This document shows positions 26,656-37,424 of a stretch of DNA of 64,000 nucleotides, piece by piece. The position numbers and the translations under genes were made by a program. This stretch comes from Epiperipatus broadwayi (lineage: Eukaryota > Onychophora > Udeonychophora > Euonychophora > Peripatidae). Numbering within the stretch: position 1 is the first letter of the stretch; the number at the start of each line of letters is the position of its first letter. Location: the NCBI GenBank assembly GCA_028023455.1, contig JAQFVV010000043.1, positions 1,735,483-1,799,482 of the forward strand. The letters are read 5' to 3'. Under the pieces are notes generated by a model. It saw only the letters and a list, made by a program, of their open reading frames with translations, was not told the origin of the DNA and made no database searches.

Positions 26656-26696
26656 AATAATAATAATAATAATAATAATAAATAATATATATATAT
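26656..26696. repeat. (AAT)n microsatellite
   Basis: Uninterrupted AAT units followed by (TA)n, at the right end of the RTE region. Confidence 0.9.
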
Positions 26697-26742
26697 CAAT
26701 AATAAGTTTAAAAATGCTCAAAGCTAAATAGGTTTGTAAGTA

Positions 26743-26897
26743 ATCATTAAAAACCAGTCAACACTTAGACAATCCCAATATCAATAACAATCAACAATTT
26801 CAATCTGTTGTCAAGGAGATTTGCCTTGACAACAGTTTGAAATTGTTGATTGTTATTGATATTGGGATTGTCTAAGTGTTGACTGGTTTTTAATGAT
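26743..26897. repeat. Family E foldback (hairpin MITE)
   Basis: Arms of about 74 nt (from ATCATTAAAAACCAGTCAAC to GTTGTCAAGG) match with one mismatch by eye, separated by only a few bases (AGATTTG). Other copies are at 56.4 and 59.9 kb, and a related one is at 40.97 kb. Confidence 0.8.
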
Positions 26898-26899
26898 AT

Positions 26900-28095
26900 A
26901 TCAATAAATACAAATCTGTTAAATTCATTTTACTTTAATAAAACTGGTAAATGATTGAAATGAGATAACTCTTGATGTTTCTTAAACAATATTACGTAGT
27001 TCACAGTTATATAGCATTATTATGATAAAAAACAAGTCAACCAAATATTTACTATTACAAGTAATAATTAACAAGAAATTTGTCAGTAGTATATAAGAAA
27101 AATAAAGATGTTTCTGTTATGATTATATATATATAGATGCTACTGCTTCTGATCATTTCACAAAAATATGAATCAATTATTTGAATTATGATTACTTAGG
27201 AAGTGATAGCACAAATAGTGAACCATCAAACACAGAAGCAAAATGGACTGAAAAATAATAATAAATTGTGTTGAAACTATATAATTCTCAATTAGTAAAA
27301 TACACTTTGCAAAATCAAACAATATATCGCCTGAATTATCAACTTCAGAAATGACAAGTTTGCACAATACAATTGACCATGTTCATGTGCAACACAACCT
27401 TAAAATGTCTATAATCTCTTCTCAGATTTTGGCCTCTTTGTTCCAAAAATTGAAGATATCAAATCTAAAAATTTTACTCGACCAATGAAGACTTTTAATC
27501 AACTTCTTAAATCCTGAAGATAGAAGTTAACCCGACGCTTCTTTTCATAACTGATCAAAAAAGTCCTAAGTGAACCCAAAAATTGGAAGATCTGCAATCT
27601 AAAATTGCAAAAATTATTCCTGATGTCTTAATGTACATTAAAAATGAATATTTATAAATACAGTATTTATGAAGAAAATTAATTATTATAAGAAGTCAAA
27701 ATACAGCAGATGTTGAACTTTATGCCTAATTGAAAAAATCAGTTGTCGAAGGTGATTTTTGCAATTTGGTTATTTCTAATGAATATTTTTGATCTTTGAT
27801 TCTTGTGTTTATGATAAATTTTTTTTATACTAGTTACTAAAAATTAAAAAACAAAAATAATAACTGCACACTCAACATATATACAAGAATACAGCATGTG
27901 ATGTTTAGTGGTTTAATACAGCACAACTACATTAATTCTTTTTCAATATTAAATATAACATTACATTATATGTAATTTCTGGTTTTGGAAGCAATCAACC
28001 AAATACTATTAATAAACTTTTTGCTATTCTAGTACTTATTAGACTGCCAATAAACATTACATGATCACCATTTCTTATGCTTGTTATAAGTGCTA
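26900..28095. other. Intronic; no gene seen
   Basis: AT-rich; ends with a short GTGATGTTTAGTGGTTTAATA piece at 27900 that borders family A copies elsewhere. Confidence 0.45.
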
Positions 28096-28097
28096 TT

Positions 28098-28405
28098 AAA
28101 ACAGGCAATGTTCTCTATATGTATTGCCACTCAGTGCAAGCCAGAGTAATAAATGGATGCCAGAAGGCTTGTGCATAAAATCCCCATCTAGTGCCTACTC
28201 ATCCAATATCTCCAGATCCTAAGATCTAGGTGCGGTGCTCTCAGATCCAAGGGTCCTCACTGACGAAGGCCACAAGCCAGAAACTAGTCTGGGGATATTG
28301 GATGAGTAGGCACTAGATGGGATTTTATGCACAAGCCTTCTGACATCCATTGATTACCCTGGCTTGCACTGAGTGGGAATACGTATAGAGAGTTTTGCCT
28401 GTTTT
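28098..28405. repeat. Family A, palindromic copy
   Basis: The antisense left arm (28098-28215) ends at CCAATATCTCCAGA, the complement of the first bases 3' of the predicted cleavage site. A sense segment then starts upstream at AAGATCTAGGTGC and includes an intact core and the full 3' half. Confidence 0.75.
28254..28295 (+). ncRNA. Predicted type I hammerhead ribozyme in repeat family A
   Basis: Core CTGACGA (the variable seventh base is C), hairpin GGC-CACAA-GCC, GAAAC, TA, GTC. Helix I pairs TCCTCA with TGGGGA (six pairs, one G-U). Predicted cleavage is after 28289. Confidence 0.55.
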
Positions 28406-28934
28406 GATTTAACTTATTAGACTGCTATATAATGCAAAAACAGTTTTTCCAGCGGTGTATATAGAGATTAACAGATGTAGCAAGTTTCCAAATAAGGCAA
28501 ACGACAAAAAAAATCACACACAAGTCAGTCAATGTACACGTTATATAAATAGACTAAATAAATACCAGCTATTCCATAACTATACAAAAAATAAAACAAA
28601 TGATTATTATAACATTGCTTCCGTTTTTTTTTTTGATCATGACAAATTTGGTAATTTTAAATTTAACTTCAATTCAGATCGTCCAAGGTTATTGCACGGA
28701 GAAAAACAATATAGAGAGAAAAATTAAAGAAGCAATTCTTATAATTCAATATAAAAACTCTATAATAAATAGGCAATGCGCCAATACTGGAATACACGGT
28801 TACTAGAAAATTATGTGATACCTGTTTTTCATCCATATAAGTTTTGTTGTTAATGTCTATGACTTAAATAACTGGAAGCGCTTCTATATAAATTAGATAT
28901 TATTATTTATTTTTACTATTATTACATTTATGTG

Positions 28935-29090
28935 ATTAGAGGGATTTGAAGCCAGAATTTTTTAGTCTATTCATCATCTATTACATCTCAAGCAACCAAG
29001 ACATATAACCACATACATATGAAATAGATACGATCCCCAATATAATATTTCGTGCAGAAGTCTGAGTTCAAATCTCTCTAATTACATATG
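28935..29090. repeat. Family C, fragments
   Basis: Short inverted pieces (GGATTTGAAGCCAGAATTT; AGTCTGAGTTCAAATC) around a central CGATCCCCAATATAATATTTC. Confidence 0.45.
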
Positions 29091-29164
29091 TAAGAGCTAT
29101 CAGTGTAAGCAGATTATATACTGCATTAGAATTATTATTATTATACTTAATATAATTATATATG

Positions 29165-29696
29165 TATGGATATAATAAATGATGGTAAAATGGCATCGTA
29201 GAGATTGATGGTGTATAAGACAACAATGGCAAGATTATAATTGAAAAACAAAACAAATATAGATAATCCACATTTTACAATTGTCAAGGGAGATTTTACA
29301 TCTAAAAGAGACAAGTGACTGAAAGATGAATAGGCAAATGGGATTTTTTTTAAAAAAAAAAATCTTTATGTTATGAATTCCTTCTTGAAGAAAATGCTAA
29401 GTGAAAGTGGACATCGAAGGCATAGCAGAAATGGATTTTATTTTGATTAATATAAAATAAGTGTTTCAAGACTATAATGTGCTTAACAGATTCAACACAG
29501 AAAGTGATCATTCATTAGTGAAATGTATGATACATATTAATGCAAATTAAACAGAGATCAAAACTATAATGAAAAAAATACTTATTTTTTTAATACTCTA
29601 ATTTTCAGAAACTCTGCAATGAATTTAAACTACAACTTGCAAATCATTTGAAAATTCTAGCAGACTCCGAAAATGGCACAAACTTTAATCAAATCA
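29165..29696 (+). pseudogene. Second decayed RTE LINE, endonuclease part (5' portion)
   Basis: Colinear with the copy at 25.5-26.4 kb but more decayed. Recognisable pieces are the EIDGV segment near 29200, the FNTESDHSLVKC-like segment near 29490-29520 and the LADSENGTNFNQI stretch that ends at 29696. There it is broken by a family-A repeat insertion, and homology resumes at 30031 without loss. Frameshifts and stops are numerous. Confidence 0.6.
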
Positions 29697-30017
29697 AAAT
29701 ATCACATGATCACCATTTCATATGCTTACACATGCTTTTAATAAGAGTATCAACCTCTCCATACAGTAGTGCTACTAAGTGCAAGCCTTTGCAGCTAATG
29801 GATGCAGGAAGGTTTATGCAGAAAATCCGTATCTAGTACCTACTCATCCAACATCCCCAGACTAGTTTCTCACCGATGAAAGCCACAAGTTAGAAACTAG
29901 TCTGGGAATGTTGGATAAGTAGGCACTAAGTAGGGATTTTCTCACAATCCTCCCTGCATCCATTGATTATAAAGGCTTGTACTTGGTGGCACTACTGTAT
30001 AGAGTTTGTTATTCTTA
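29697..30017. mobile_element. Family A palindromic insertion with 13-bp target-site duplication
   Basis: The 321-bp palindromic copy is flanked by perfect direct repeats TTTAATCAAATCA at 29684-29696 and 30018-30030. It interrupts the decayed RTE copy at 29165-31800. Removing the insert and one repeat restores colinearity with the related RTE copy near 26340-26400. The palindrome therefore entered as a single event. Confidence 0.8.
29867..29908 (+). ncRNA. Degenerate hammerhead-like core, family A
   Basis: The core is CCGATGA (invariant U4 replaced by C), so it is predicted inactive. Helices are still paired with compensatory changes: helix I TTCTCA/TGGGAA and helix II AGC/GTT. Confidence 0.4.
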
Positions 30018-30030
30018 TTTAATCAAATCA

Positions 30031-31800
30031 CTAAGATATCTGATATTCTCTAACTGTTACACAAATATCTAATATAAAAAGCAGAAATGCACCAATAAAT
30101 TTTCAACCAAGAAAAGGCAATGTACGAAGAAAAGACAAAAATATGAAAATGTTTAAAAATGGCACATTTAGAAGAATATTTGCAATTTCTGTACAATAAG
30201 AAAAAAAGATAATGATAATATAATAAAAAGTTGAATAGTAAAAAAAAACCATAGGGATCAAAAAGTCTCAAATGTATAAACCGACATTTTAATATTGGGG
30301 AAAAAGTTGTTTTCATTAATATATTAACAAGAGATGACATTATTATTTTAATAGAAAGATGATATTTCTAATTAGTGAGCTGATGTTATAAAGAGTATGG
30401 AAAACACATTATACCCTACAATGATGACGTCTTTTGAAATGTCAAATATTTTTTGAGAGAAGGTGAGACGTGGAAATAATAACTTAAATAGAAGTTGGGT
30501 GCAGAAATAAAGAAATTATTGTTACCAAATATCTAAATTGTAGAGATGTAGCAGAAGATTGGAAAAATGCAGTAATATTATCATATGTAAAAAAAAAATG
30601 AAAAGACAATCAGTTCTTTAAGAAATCTTCACTAAGACCATTAAAACTAATCTACAGGAAATGGAATCAAACCAACCAAAACAACTATATGGATTTAAAA
30701 GTGAGTACATTATAGCAAATCATACACAAATATTAAGAGAAGTTATAGAAAAAACTAATGAATATGAATTATCATTATGTTTTAGATTTGTAAATTGTCA
30801 GAAGATATGTGATCGTAAGCATTTTGGTAATCATTGCATTTTAAAATTTCAAGTCAAGCATTGGCGGCCGAGTGGTCAGCACGGCTGCCTTACAAGCCGT
30901 TGTCCCGGGTTTGCTTCCCGGCCGATGTTTGACACATGAAAAAAAAAGATATAGACTTACAATATTGTCAAGTTCAGAAGAATATTAATCAAACAATAAT
31001 AGCAAGTAAGATGAACAGCAGGGTCATTCCATCTCTCGAAACTTTTTTCACCCATTTTACATAAATTATTTTAGGGTATTAAAATGGGAAGCTGAAGAAA
31101 TAAAAATAGATGGAGATTATTTAAATCATTCAGATTTTATAGACTATATGGTTGCTTTTGCAAATAATGCTTCAAAAAATGTTACGAGAATTATCAGAAG
31201 AAATCGAGAAGATAGGACTAAATTGTAAATGCTAAACAAATTAATGCAGTGTTCAGTAGTTTTCAAAAAAGGACAAAAAGCTAATTGTCATGGCCAGATT
31301 ATTAATGTAAATGAAAATCATTATAATGAATGAAATTAATCAATTTTTTGGCAGATATAATTTAATTTTAAAAGAAAATATGCCTACGCACATTTGAAAA
31401 AATATTTTTAATCAATATATTTACTCATATAAATTGATCGAAGACTTGTTTGACACTTAATAGAAGGCTAGTATAAAGACTTCAGATATAATATAGCAAA
31501 GCAAGAAAAGATGTATATTGGGCAAAACAAGAAGGGATCAAAGTCAAATAGGTATCATAAGTACTATTAAAAAAAATAAAAAGATGAAATAAAACTGAAC
31601 TGGAGAAGATAGAAAATATGGCAATAGATGAATAAGTGAAGTCTTAAATTACATTCTAATAAATTATAAAAGATCTGGAAAGAGATCATGTGTAAGATGG
31701 AATAGATGTGATAAGGAAGTTTATTGGTGTGATGTAAAGATGCCGCGGATCACAAGAAAATAGATTAAGCATAGATGGCTCTAAGATGGTGATCTATGGT
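30031..31800 (+). pseudogene. Second decayed RTE LINE, reverse transcriptase part (3' portion)
   Basis: Continuation of the interrupted copy. Recognisable RT motifs in order: LYGFKSEY then HTQILREVIEKTNEYEL and a decayed FVNCQK (for FVDYEKAFD) at 30685-30810; an SISPKLF-like motif at about 31030-31060; a decayed FADDI region at 31130-31170; ELSEESRKIGL-like at 31185-31230; NLILKENMP at 31355-31385; a C-terminal RRWT and KRSGKRSCVRWN-like region at 31610-31710. The RT domain is split by a tRNA-derived SINE at 30862-30950. Stops and frameshifts throughout mean it is dead. Confidence 0.65.
30862..30950 (+). repeat. tRNA-derived SINE (family T)
   Basis: GGCGGCCGAGTGGTCAGC (D-arm/A box), GCTGCCTTACAAGCCG (anticodon arm), CGGGTTTGCTTCCCGG (T arm) and tail GACACATG plus oligo-A. 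It interrupts the reverse transcriptase part of the decayed RTE copy. Confidence 0.75.
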
Positions 31801-31804
31801 TTAG

Positions 31805-33045
31805 ACATATAACAAATACTTAAATTATAAAACCATAAATTTTAATGCAATAAAAAACAATTTTAATGGCAATTTCGAAATTAAAAGTATTATTTTTTAA
31901 AAGGTTGTATTATATGCTTATTTAATTCATAGCTTGATAAATGGATGAAGAAATTATTTTCGTTGGCTTTTTTATTGAATCTTTGTAAGAAAAAAAAAAG
32001 TATAATGGAAGTTCAATACATATTTTTTAAACAAGAGGGAATTTTTTTTATCTAACAAAATTTTATTTTAAACAGAATATGATTTGCTGCCAATGGACTT
32101 CGATATCTACATTCTCTTTAATATTCAATTGATTCTTTAAAACATTGCGTCAACATTATGAAACAGTACTGAAATACTTAATCGACAAATTAAAGATTCA
32201 CCACAGTTTACATACAAAAAATATAGGCAGGTAAATAGTTAAAAAATACAATGGAAAATAAAAGATAAAAATAAAACATTTTTGCGCCACAATAAATACT
32301 TTTTTTTTATAGAAATTAATCTAAAAATAAATTTTGTGTTTTTCATTTATATCGTTAGAATGATTTGTTGTTTTTTTGATTTAAAAAATCTAAAAATAAA
32401 ACTTGTGTTGTTTGATTTATAGCGCTATAATTTTTTTCTTAAAAGAAATGTAAAAATAAACTTTGGATTCTTCATTTAGATCTAATCATGTCAGAATAAC
32501 TATTTGGGATTCTTAAAAAATTGTCGACTTGCTGAATTCTATATATCATTGTTGAAAATAATTACGTTTTTCAAAGATTTCTATGGTAAAATAATTGTGA
32601 GTGAAGAAATCTGCATTGGCATTTCTAACGGTCTTAACAATGTCAAATGTGATGGTTATGATGCTGAAAAGAAAGAAAATTGCTAAGAGGAAAAGAATTT
32701 AGAATGATTTGGCATGTTTAACTTTCTTTTGATTTGTTGCCATTTCAAACCCAGTTCATTTTTATTTGGATTGTTTATCTGTTTTATTGTAATTTGTGTT
32801 GAATAACAACAACAACAAAAAAACAATTTCTTAGCCGAAACATAAAAAATTTCTAACTGACAATTATTTTGGCTGTTAGTATGGTTTTCATAAAAATCAA
32901 CAATACTTACAATTGACTGCATTTTCCCCCTTACTTTTTCAAAACCAAATAAGAATTTAAAAAGACAAATAATCATAAAAATTCCTAACAAACCTATTAG
33001 TTACAAGTAATGTGCCGGTAAAAATACGTTTATCCATCTAACATG
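31805..33045. other. Intronic; no gene seen
   Basis: AT-rich with internal loose repeats (AAAATCTAAAAATAAA at 32325, 32385, 32450). The 102-codon minus-strand frame at 32683-32991 has no recognised motif. Confidence 0.4.
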
Positions 33046-33049
33046 AGCT

Positions 33050-33165
33050 GGAACTCACAAAATGTACTTCAAACCCAGTCAAGCCCAAGATTTAGGTCAG
33101 GAACCAGCCTGGATTCGAACCCACCTTCTAAGCCCCAGATCAAACACCTAATGAATAACATAATA
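33050..33165 (-). repeat. tRNA-like SINE fragment
   Basis: The minus strand has a perfect B box GGGTTCGAATCC (near 33120) preceded by GGTGTTTGATCTGGGGC. No convincing acceptor stem. Confidence 0.3.
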
Positions 33166-33589
33166 GTTATGGCCCATGAGAATTAATCTTAATTCGGCCG
33201 ACTAGCAGAGCTGAGCAAGACAATGAGACATCTATTAACTATGATTATATTAAAATTACATAAGCATTACTGTAGTATGTGGAAGAAGTGGAGGAAATGG
33301 AATTCGAACTACTCAAATAAGTTAAACAATAAAAGATAGTTTAATATAATGGAAAATTATTATACATTTATAAATAAATTATACATATTAGTGTGGGTGA
33401 ATGAGCAAGCGGTACATAGTGTCATTCACGCTATAAGTTCTCTATGCTCTTTATTAGCTAAATAATATATTACAAATAAACACACATCTTTGGTGGGTCT
33501 AGTATTAAAATGCCAATCAGTATTAGAAAGAAGTTACACAAAATTGCTATTAACGCTTTGACACATCAAAAGTTATTTAAATTTATGAG

Positions 33590-33975
33590 ATACGTTTAAT
33601 TAGAACATAACATTAGATACAGATATTTATAGGCTTGAGCTTTTTGAAAAGAGGGTCTAATGTAAAGTGCCCAGTGTTAGCATAATGACCGAATATTTGC
33701 GAATCCAATACTTTGAGGTGCTTTATCATATTATAGAAACAGTCTAGCCGACTTGCCACCCCACATTTTGTGGAATCGGTGTCAAAGGGATTGCAATGGG
33801 CCCAACTTTGCCGGAGTTTTCCCATGCATTGCTACGTGAGCATATATATGGTCCAGGGACATTCATCGCCCTGTTTGCGACCTGAACGAAGAGGAGAGCA
33901 GCTCGGGTATTCCGACGCACGTCTTTAGAATAAAGCTTAATAACATGAGTGTGTCCTAGCTAACAACGCTTTGGG
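33590..33975. other. GC-richer block of unknown nature
   Basis: Contains a 70-codon minus-strand open frame (33613-33825) with no recognised similarity and GCAGCTCGGGTATTCCGACG. Possibly the remains of an LTR or an unannotated exon; neither is supported by splice sites or motifs. Confidence 0.25.
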
Positions 33976-33979
33976 GTGG

Positions 33980-35770
33980 ACTAATAACTAGTCAAATAAC
34001 TACAATTAAGCATATAACCTATAATGATAACATCAAAGATAATGGTATGATCTTATTTATTAAACATAGTTTAAAGATATTGTTAAAAAGTATTTTTAAA
34101 TACCAACGAAAGTTCTAAATCCCCTCCCCCTCATTACACTTATTTAATAAAATTCCACATACGTATAACATAGTATACAATTAAGTCACCTTAATTTAGA
34201 ATTAAATAAATAATATTTTATAAGATTTCAAAGCGTTAATTAGTTTTAACTTCTGAATTTACACCGGAAGAAAATTCATAGTTAAACAACAAGTATATAT
34301 ATTTTATATTAGAACATAAATAAAATGTTGGTACGTAAAACAATCTGGCGAGTGGATCAATTAATTAATAACTCATATATATTTTAAGGGGACGTTAATA
34401 AACTTGATTCATGAAAGTTTACTTAAAGACAGAAAGATTTTTTTAGAAAATTCAATTCGTCAGATTGTTTTAGATTGACATATTAATAAGCAAGCAGATA
34501 TATAAATCAAATAATCAATAATATAAATAAATGACCCTACCAAAATTAAAAAGCATATAAGAGAGAATTAAATTTAAATAAATTATTTAAGAGCAAATTA
34601 CATGTTATTTATATATAAAAATGCAAAGTTAAAGAATACATGAGAACAGATCTTGAGAGATTCTTTAGACTAAATTGACTATTAGGTGGCGGCTTGAAAT
34701 TTACCTTTCAATTTTAAGAGTCCGATTAAAATATTGTCCGTGAGGAAATTGAAAATGAAAGTTCTGGAAGCTTCTATTAACATTAAAGTTCTTAGGTCTG
34801 GCTTTTCTTCATTGCAGGGCAGCAGGATATTACGGTAGCGCAGATGATGACCCAAAGGGCCGAGCAAGTTGGTGGATTCACTGCTACATTATTTTTTTAG
34901 TTTTACAGCAACGTTAACAATCTCTCAATCAATAGTAACTAATAACTCAATCCTAACTAATTCAAAATTTAGCCATTTTATACCTTTTTCTCTTATCAGT
35001 TGTTTTTGAAGATGCAATTGTTAGATAACGCCAAAAATAAATTCAAATCTATTTCTAGATTAGAAATAAATTTAACAACATGTTTTTAACACAAGTAAAT
35101 CTTTAATCTAATTAATCCCATTTATCTTCAGTAAAATTTTAATTAAAAAATACCTTTCCCAGATTAAAATAATAGTGCTTTCAACCCCTAATTATTTTTA
35201 GACAATTAAACAACACTTGCATCTTCCATATTGGATTTTATATAAAAAATAAATATAAATTTATAGAAAAACAAGCAATTTGAAAAGAAAAAGCCAAAAA
35301 TGACATATAAAAAATATTTAAAACATCAATATTTTGTTAGTAAATTTTGCTCCTATGTATATATTTGAGCTGCAACTATAATTTTAATAAGAAGAACTAA
35401 TAATTAATAAAAAGAATCAATAATAACAAATATTGAAAGTTAAACTACAAATTTAGGTGCGCATCTCAAATATATACATGAAATATATATACTGACAAAA
35501 GGAGCAGGATGGGATATAGGGGTTTGAACACGGGTTAGTAAGTAGAAACATGAAGCACAATCTTAAACTAAGATTGACTGCTTCAGTAATAAGAAGTTGT
35601 TTGAAATTATACATTTCATTTATAAATTAATTTGTAAGTCAATATTAGGTACTATTAACAGAAATCTATTTTCAAAAGAAAACTTACAATTTAACTAGTA
35701 ATACTAAAAGTTTGCAACAAATCTGTCAATTTCAAATAATTAGAAGTTTTAAATTAAAATGCTAAAAAAA
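33980..35770. other. Intronic; no gene seen
   Basis: Very AT-rich; nothing recognised. Confidence 0.45.
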
Positions 35771-35772
35771 TT

Positions 35773-35963
35773 AAGTCAGATGTCACATGACCTAATTTTA
35801 ATAAAGCTCGTATTTACAAATGTTATATATAGAGCCTGCAAAACAAGCTAAATGCAGAAACCAGTCTGGGTTGAGGATATTCTCAAAGCTTGTTTTGCAG
35901 GCTCTATATATAACATTTGTAAATACGAGCTTTATTAAAATTAGGTCATGTGACATCTGACTT
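35773..35963. repeat. Family B foldback with perfect 77-bp inverted arms
   Basis: Positions 35773-35849 and 35887-35963 are exact reverse complements over 77 nt by base-by-base reading (left arm starts AAGTCAGATGTCACATGACC, ends AAACAAGCT). The 37-nt loop holds ATGCAGAAACCAGTC, the second half of the hammerhead-like core. Confidence 0.9.
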
Positions 35964-36009
35964 GATTTTTTATCATTTTATTTTTTGCTATTAAGGCTGT
36001 GGTAATTTT

Positions 36010-36295
36010 ATATTGCTAAAGCTATTAATATATGGTGTATCTGAACTTAGTTCAGCCCCATAAGGCTATTTGAGTTAGATAGCTGGATTTATAGACATAT
36101 GAATGTCTGAAAATTTCACATTTTCTTCTCAATAGTTATACATTAGATAAAGTGCTGGGCTTGTCCTAGTATTTTTAATCTAATGAATATCCTGGCACCT
36201 TACTGATGATGCTAGATGCAGAAACCGGTCTGGGGTTGAGAATATTCTCAAAGCTTGTTAAGAGCTTGTTTTGCAGGCTCTATATATAAGGTTTT
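36010..36295 (+). repeat. Family B, sense copy with intact hammerhead-like core
   Basis: Begins near GCTAAAGCTATTAATATATG, contains TTCAGCCCCATAAGGCTATT, the core at 36197-36236, and ends AGCTTGTTTTGCAGGC followed by CTCTATATATAA, as in the foldback 50 nt upstream. Confidence 0.7.
36197..36236 (+). ncRNA. Predicted type I hammerhead ribozyme in repeat family B
   Basis: Core CTGATGA, hairpin TGC-TAGAT-GCA, GAAAC, CG, GTC. Helix I pairs ACCTTA (36197-36202) with TGGGGT (36231-36236) using G-U and Watson-Crick pairs. Helix II is fully paired up to the core, unlike family A. All invariant core bases are present, which makes this the cleanest candidate. Predicted cleavage is after 36230. Confidence 0.6.
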
Positions 36296-36764
36296 AAATT
36301 GCACATTGAAATTATAAATTAATTTGTAAGTTACTTGTATTATATACTATTATAAGAAATTACTTTTCCAAATAAAAAAAAGAATCTTAAATTTATCAAT
36401 TAGTTATAGCAGTACTTTTCCATGATATTAATGCAGTGTTTAAAAAATCAACTAATCTTAAAAACGAATGTAGACACCAGAGTCTATCAATGTTGTATTT
36501 TTGTAAAAATATTATACAAGTTTTTGCATTCCAAAAAAACTAGAATTTATTAGAGAGTTGTTTTTTTTAAGATTGTGAACTGATAAAATTTAATTAAAGA
36601 ATTAATGTAATGGCAATCGATAAATTCCAAAAAATATTTGCTGATTCCAAATATTTCTTTGGTAAGAGACTAAATTGTCTTATATGCTAAGGAATTCCGA
36701 AGGCACAATTTAATTAGCTATAGACCTAAAGACTTTACCTTATATGGACAAGGTAATTAATTGT

Positions 36765-37300
36765 AGGAGTAGTCAGAAAGTTATAAAAACAGAAAGCAAC
36801 AAGTATGTGGACCATTTGAGTGCATCTCCAGTTGATTATCCAGTTCAATTCCGGTGCAGAGATTTAGTGTCAGTGCATGTGCAATGTTCAGTGAAAATGT
36901 GTTCACAGGCAATAGCTGAATAGGTCCACAGAGATTAGGGGATCATAGTCTGAGGAAACTGTCCGGATAGCAGCTAAATGAAGAGTTGAGTTTCCAGTAG
37001 TTTTCAAGTGGAGTTACAAGTGGACAGTTGTGGAGATGGAAGCTGTAAGGAGCTTGTAGTCAGTTGCAGTGCTATACTACGATGTGTTCGGGAAGACTGG
37101 ACTTGGGCCAAGAGTGTGCATAAACCAAGGCCCATGGGAAACATTTTTGTAGCAGCCAGCCTGAAAGTAAATCGAGGAAATTGAACATTAGTGAACTGTT
37201 GAGATATTGTTGTTGCAGACTTTTCGCTATTATGTGTATTTATTTGCTGGTTGCCCAGTCATAGTTGGGGACACAGCAATTAGTACCTATTATTTTATTA
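36765..37300 (+). other. GC-richer block of unknown nature (LTR-like?)
   Basis: A TTATAAAAAC box at 36780 is followed by about 500 nt of balanced composition without long open frames, ending at the MITE at 37311. It does not match other sequence in the window. Confidence 0.3.
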
Positions 37301-37310
37301 TTACTGCAAC

Positions 37311-37423
37311 TACACCTGGGTCTCTTTTTACGCGGACTTATTTAACACGATTTTGAAGTTACGCGATTCGTGATTCACCGGAAGTGTGTTAAATAAGTCC
37401 GCGTAAAAAGAGATCCAGGTGTA
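37311..37423. mobile_element. pogo/mariner-like hairpin MITE, 113 bp
   Basis: 38-nt arms TACACCTGGGTCTCTTTTTA...TTTAACAC match with one mismatch around GATTTTGAAGTTACGCGATTC. Both sides are TA, as for Tc1/mariner/pogo insertions. A third copy of the terminal sequence lies inverted at 38310-38333 (CGTAAAACGAGACCCAGATG, TA), so a longer 1.02-kb element 37311-38333 with the same ends is also possible. Confidence 0.65.
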
Positions 37424-37424
37424 T

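Noticed and set aside
30862-30950. A functional tRNA gene
   Set aside because: Cloverleaf is imperfect, the 3' tail is GACACATG plus oligo-A, and two more copies exist; it is a SINE.
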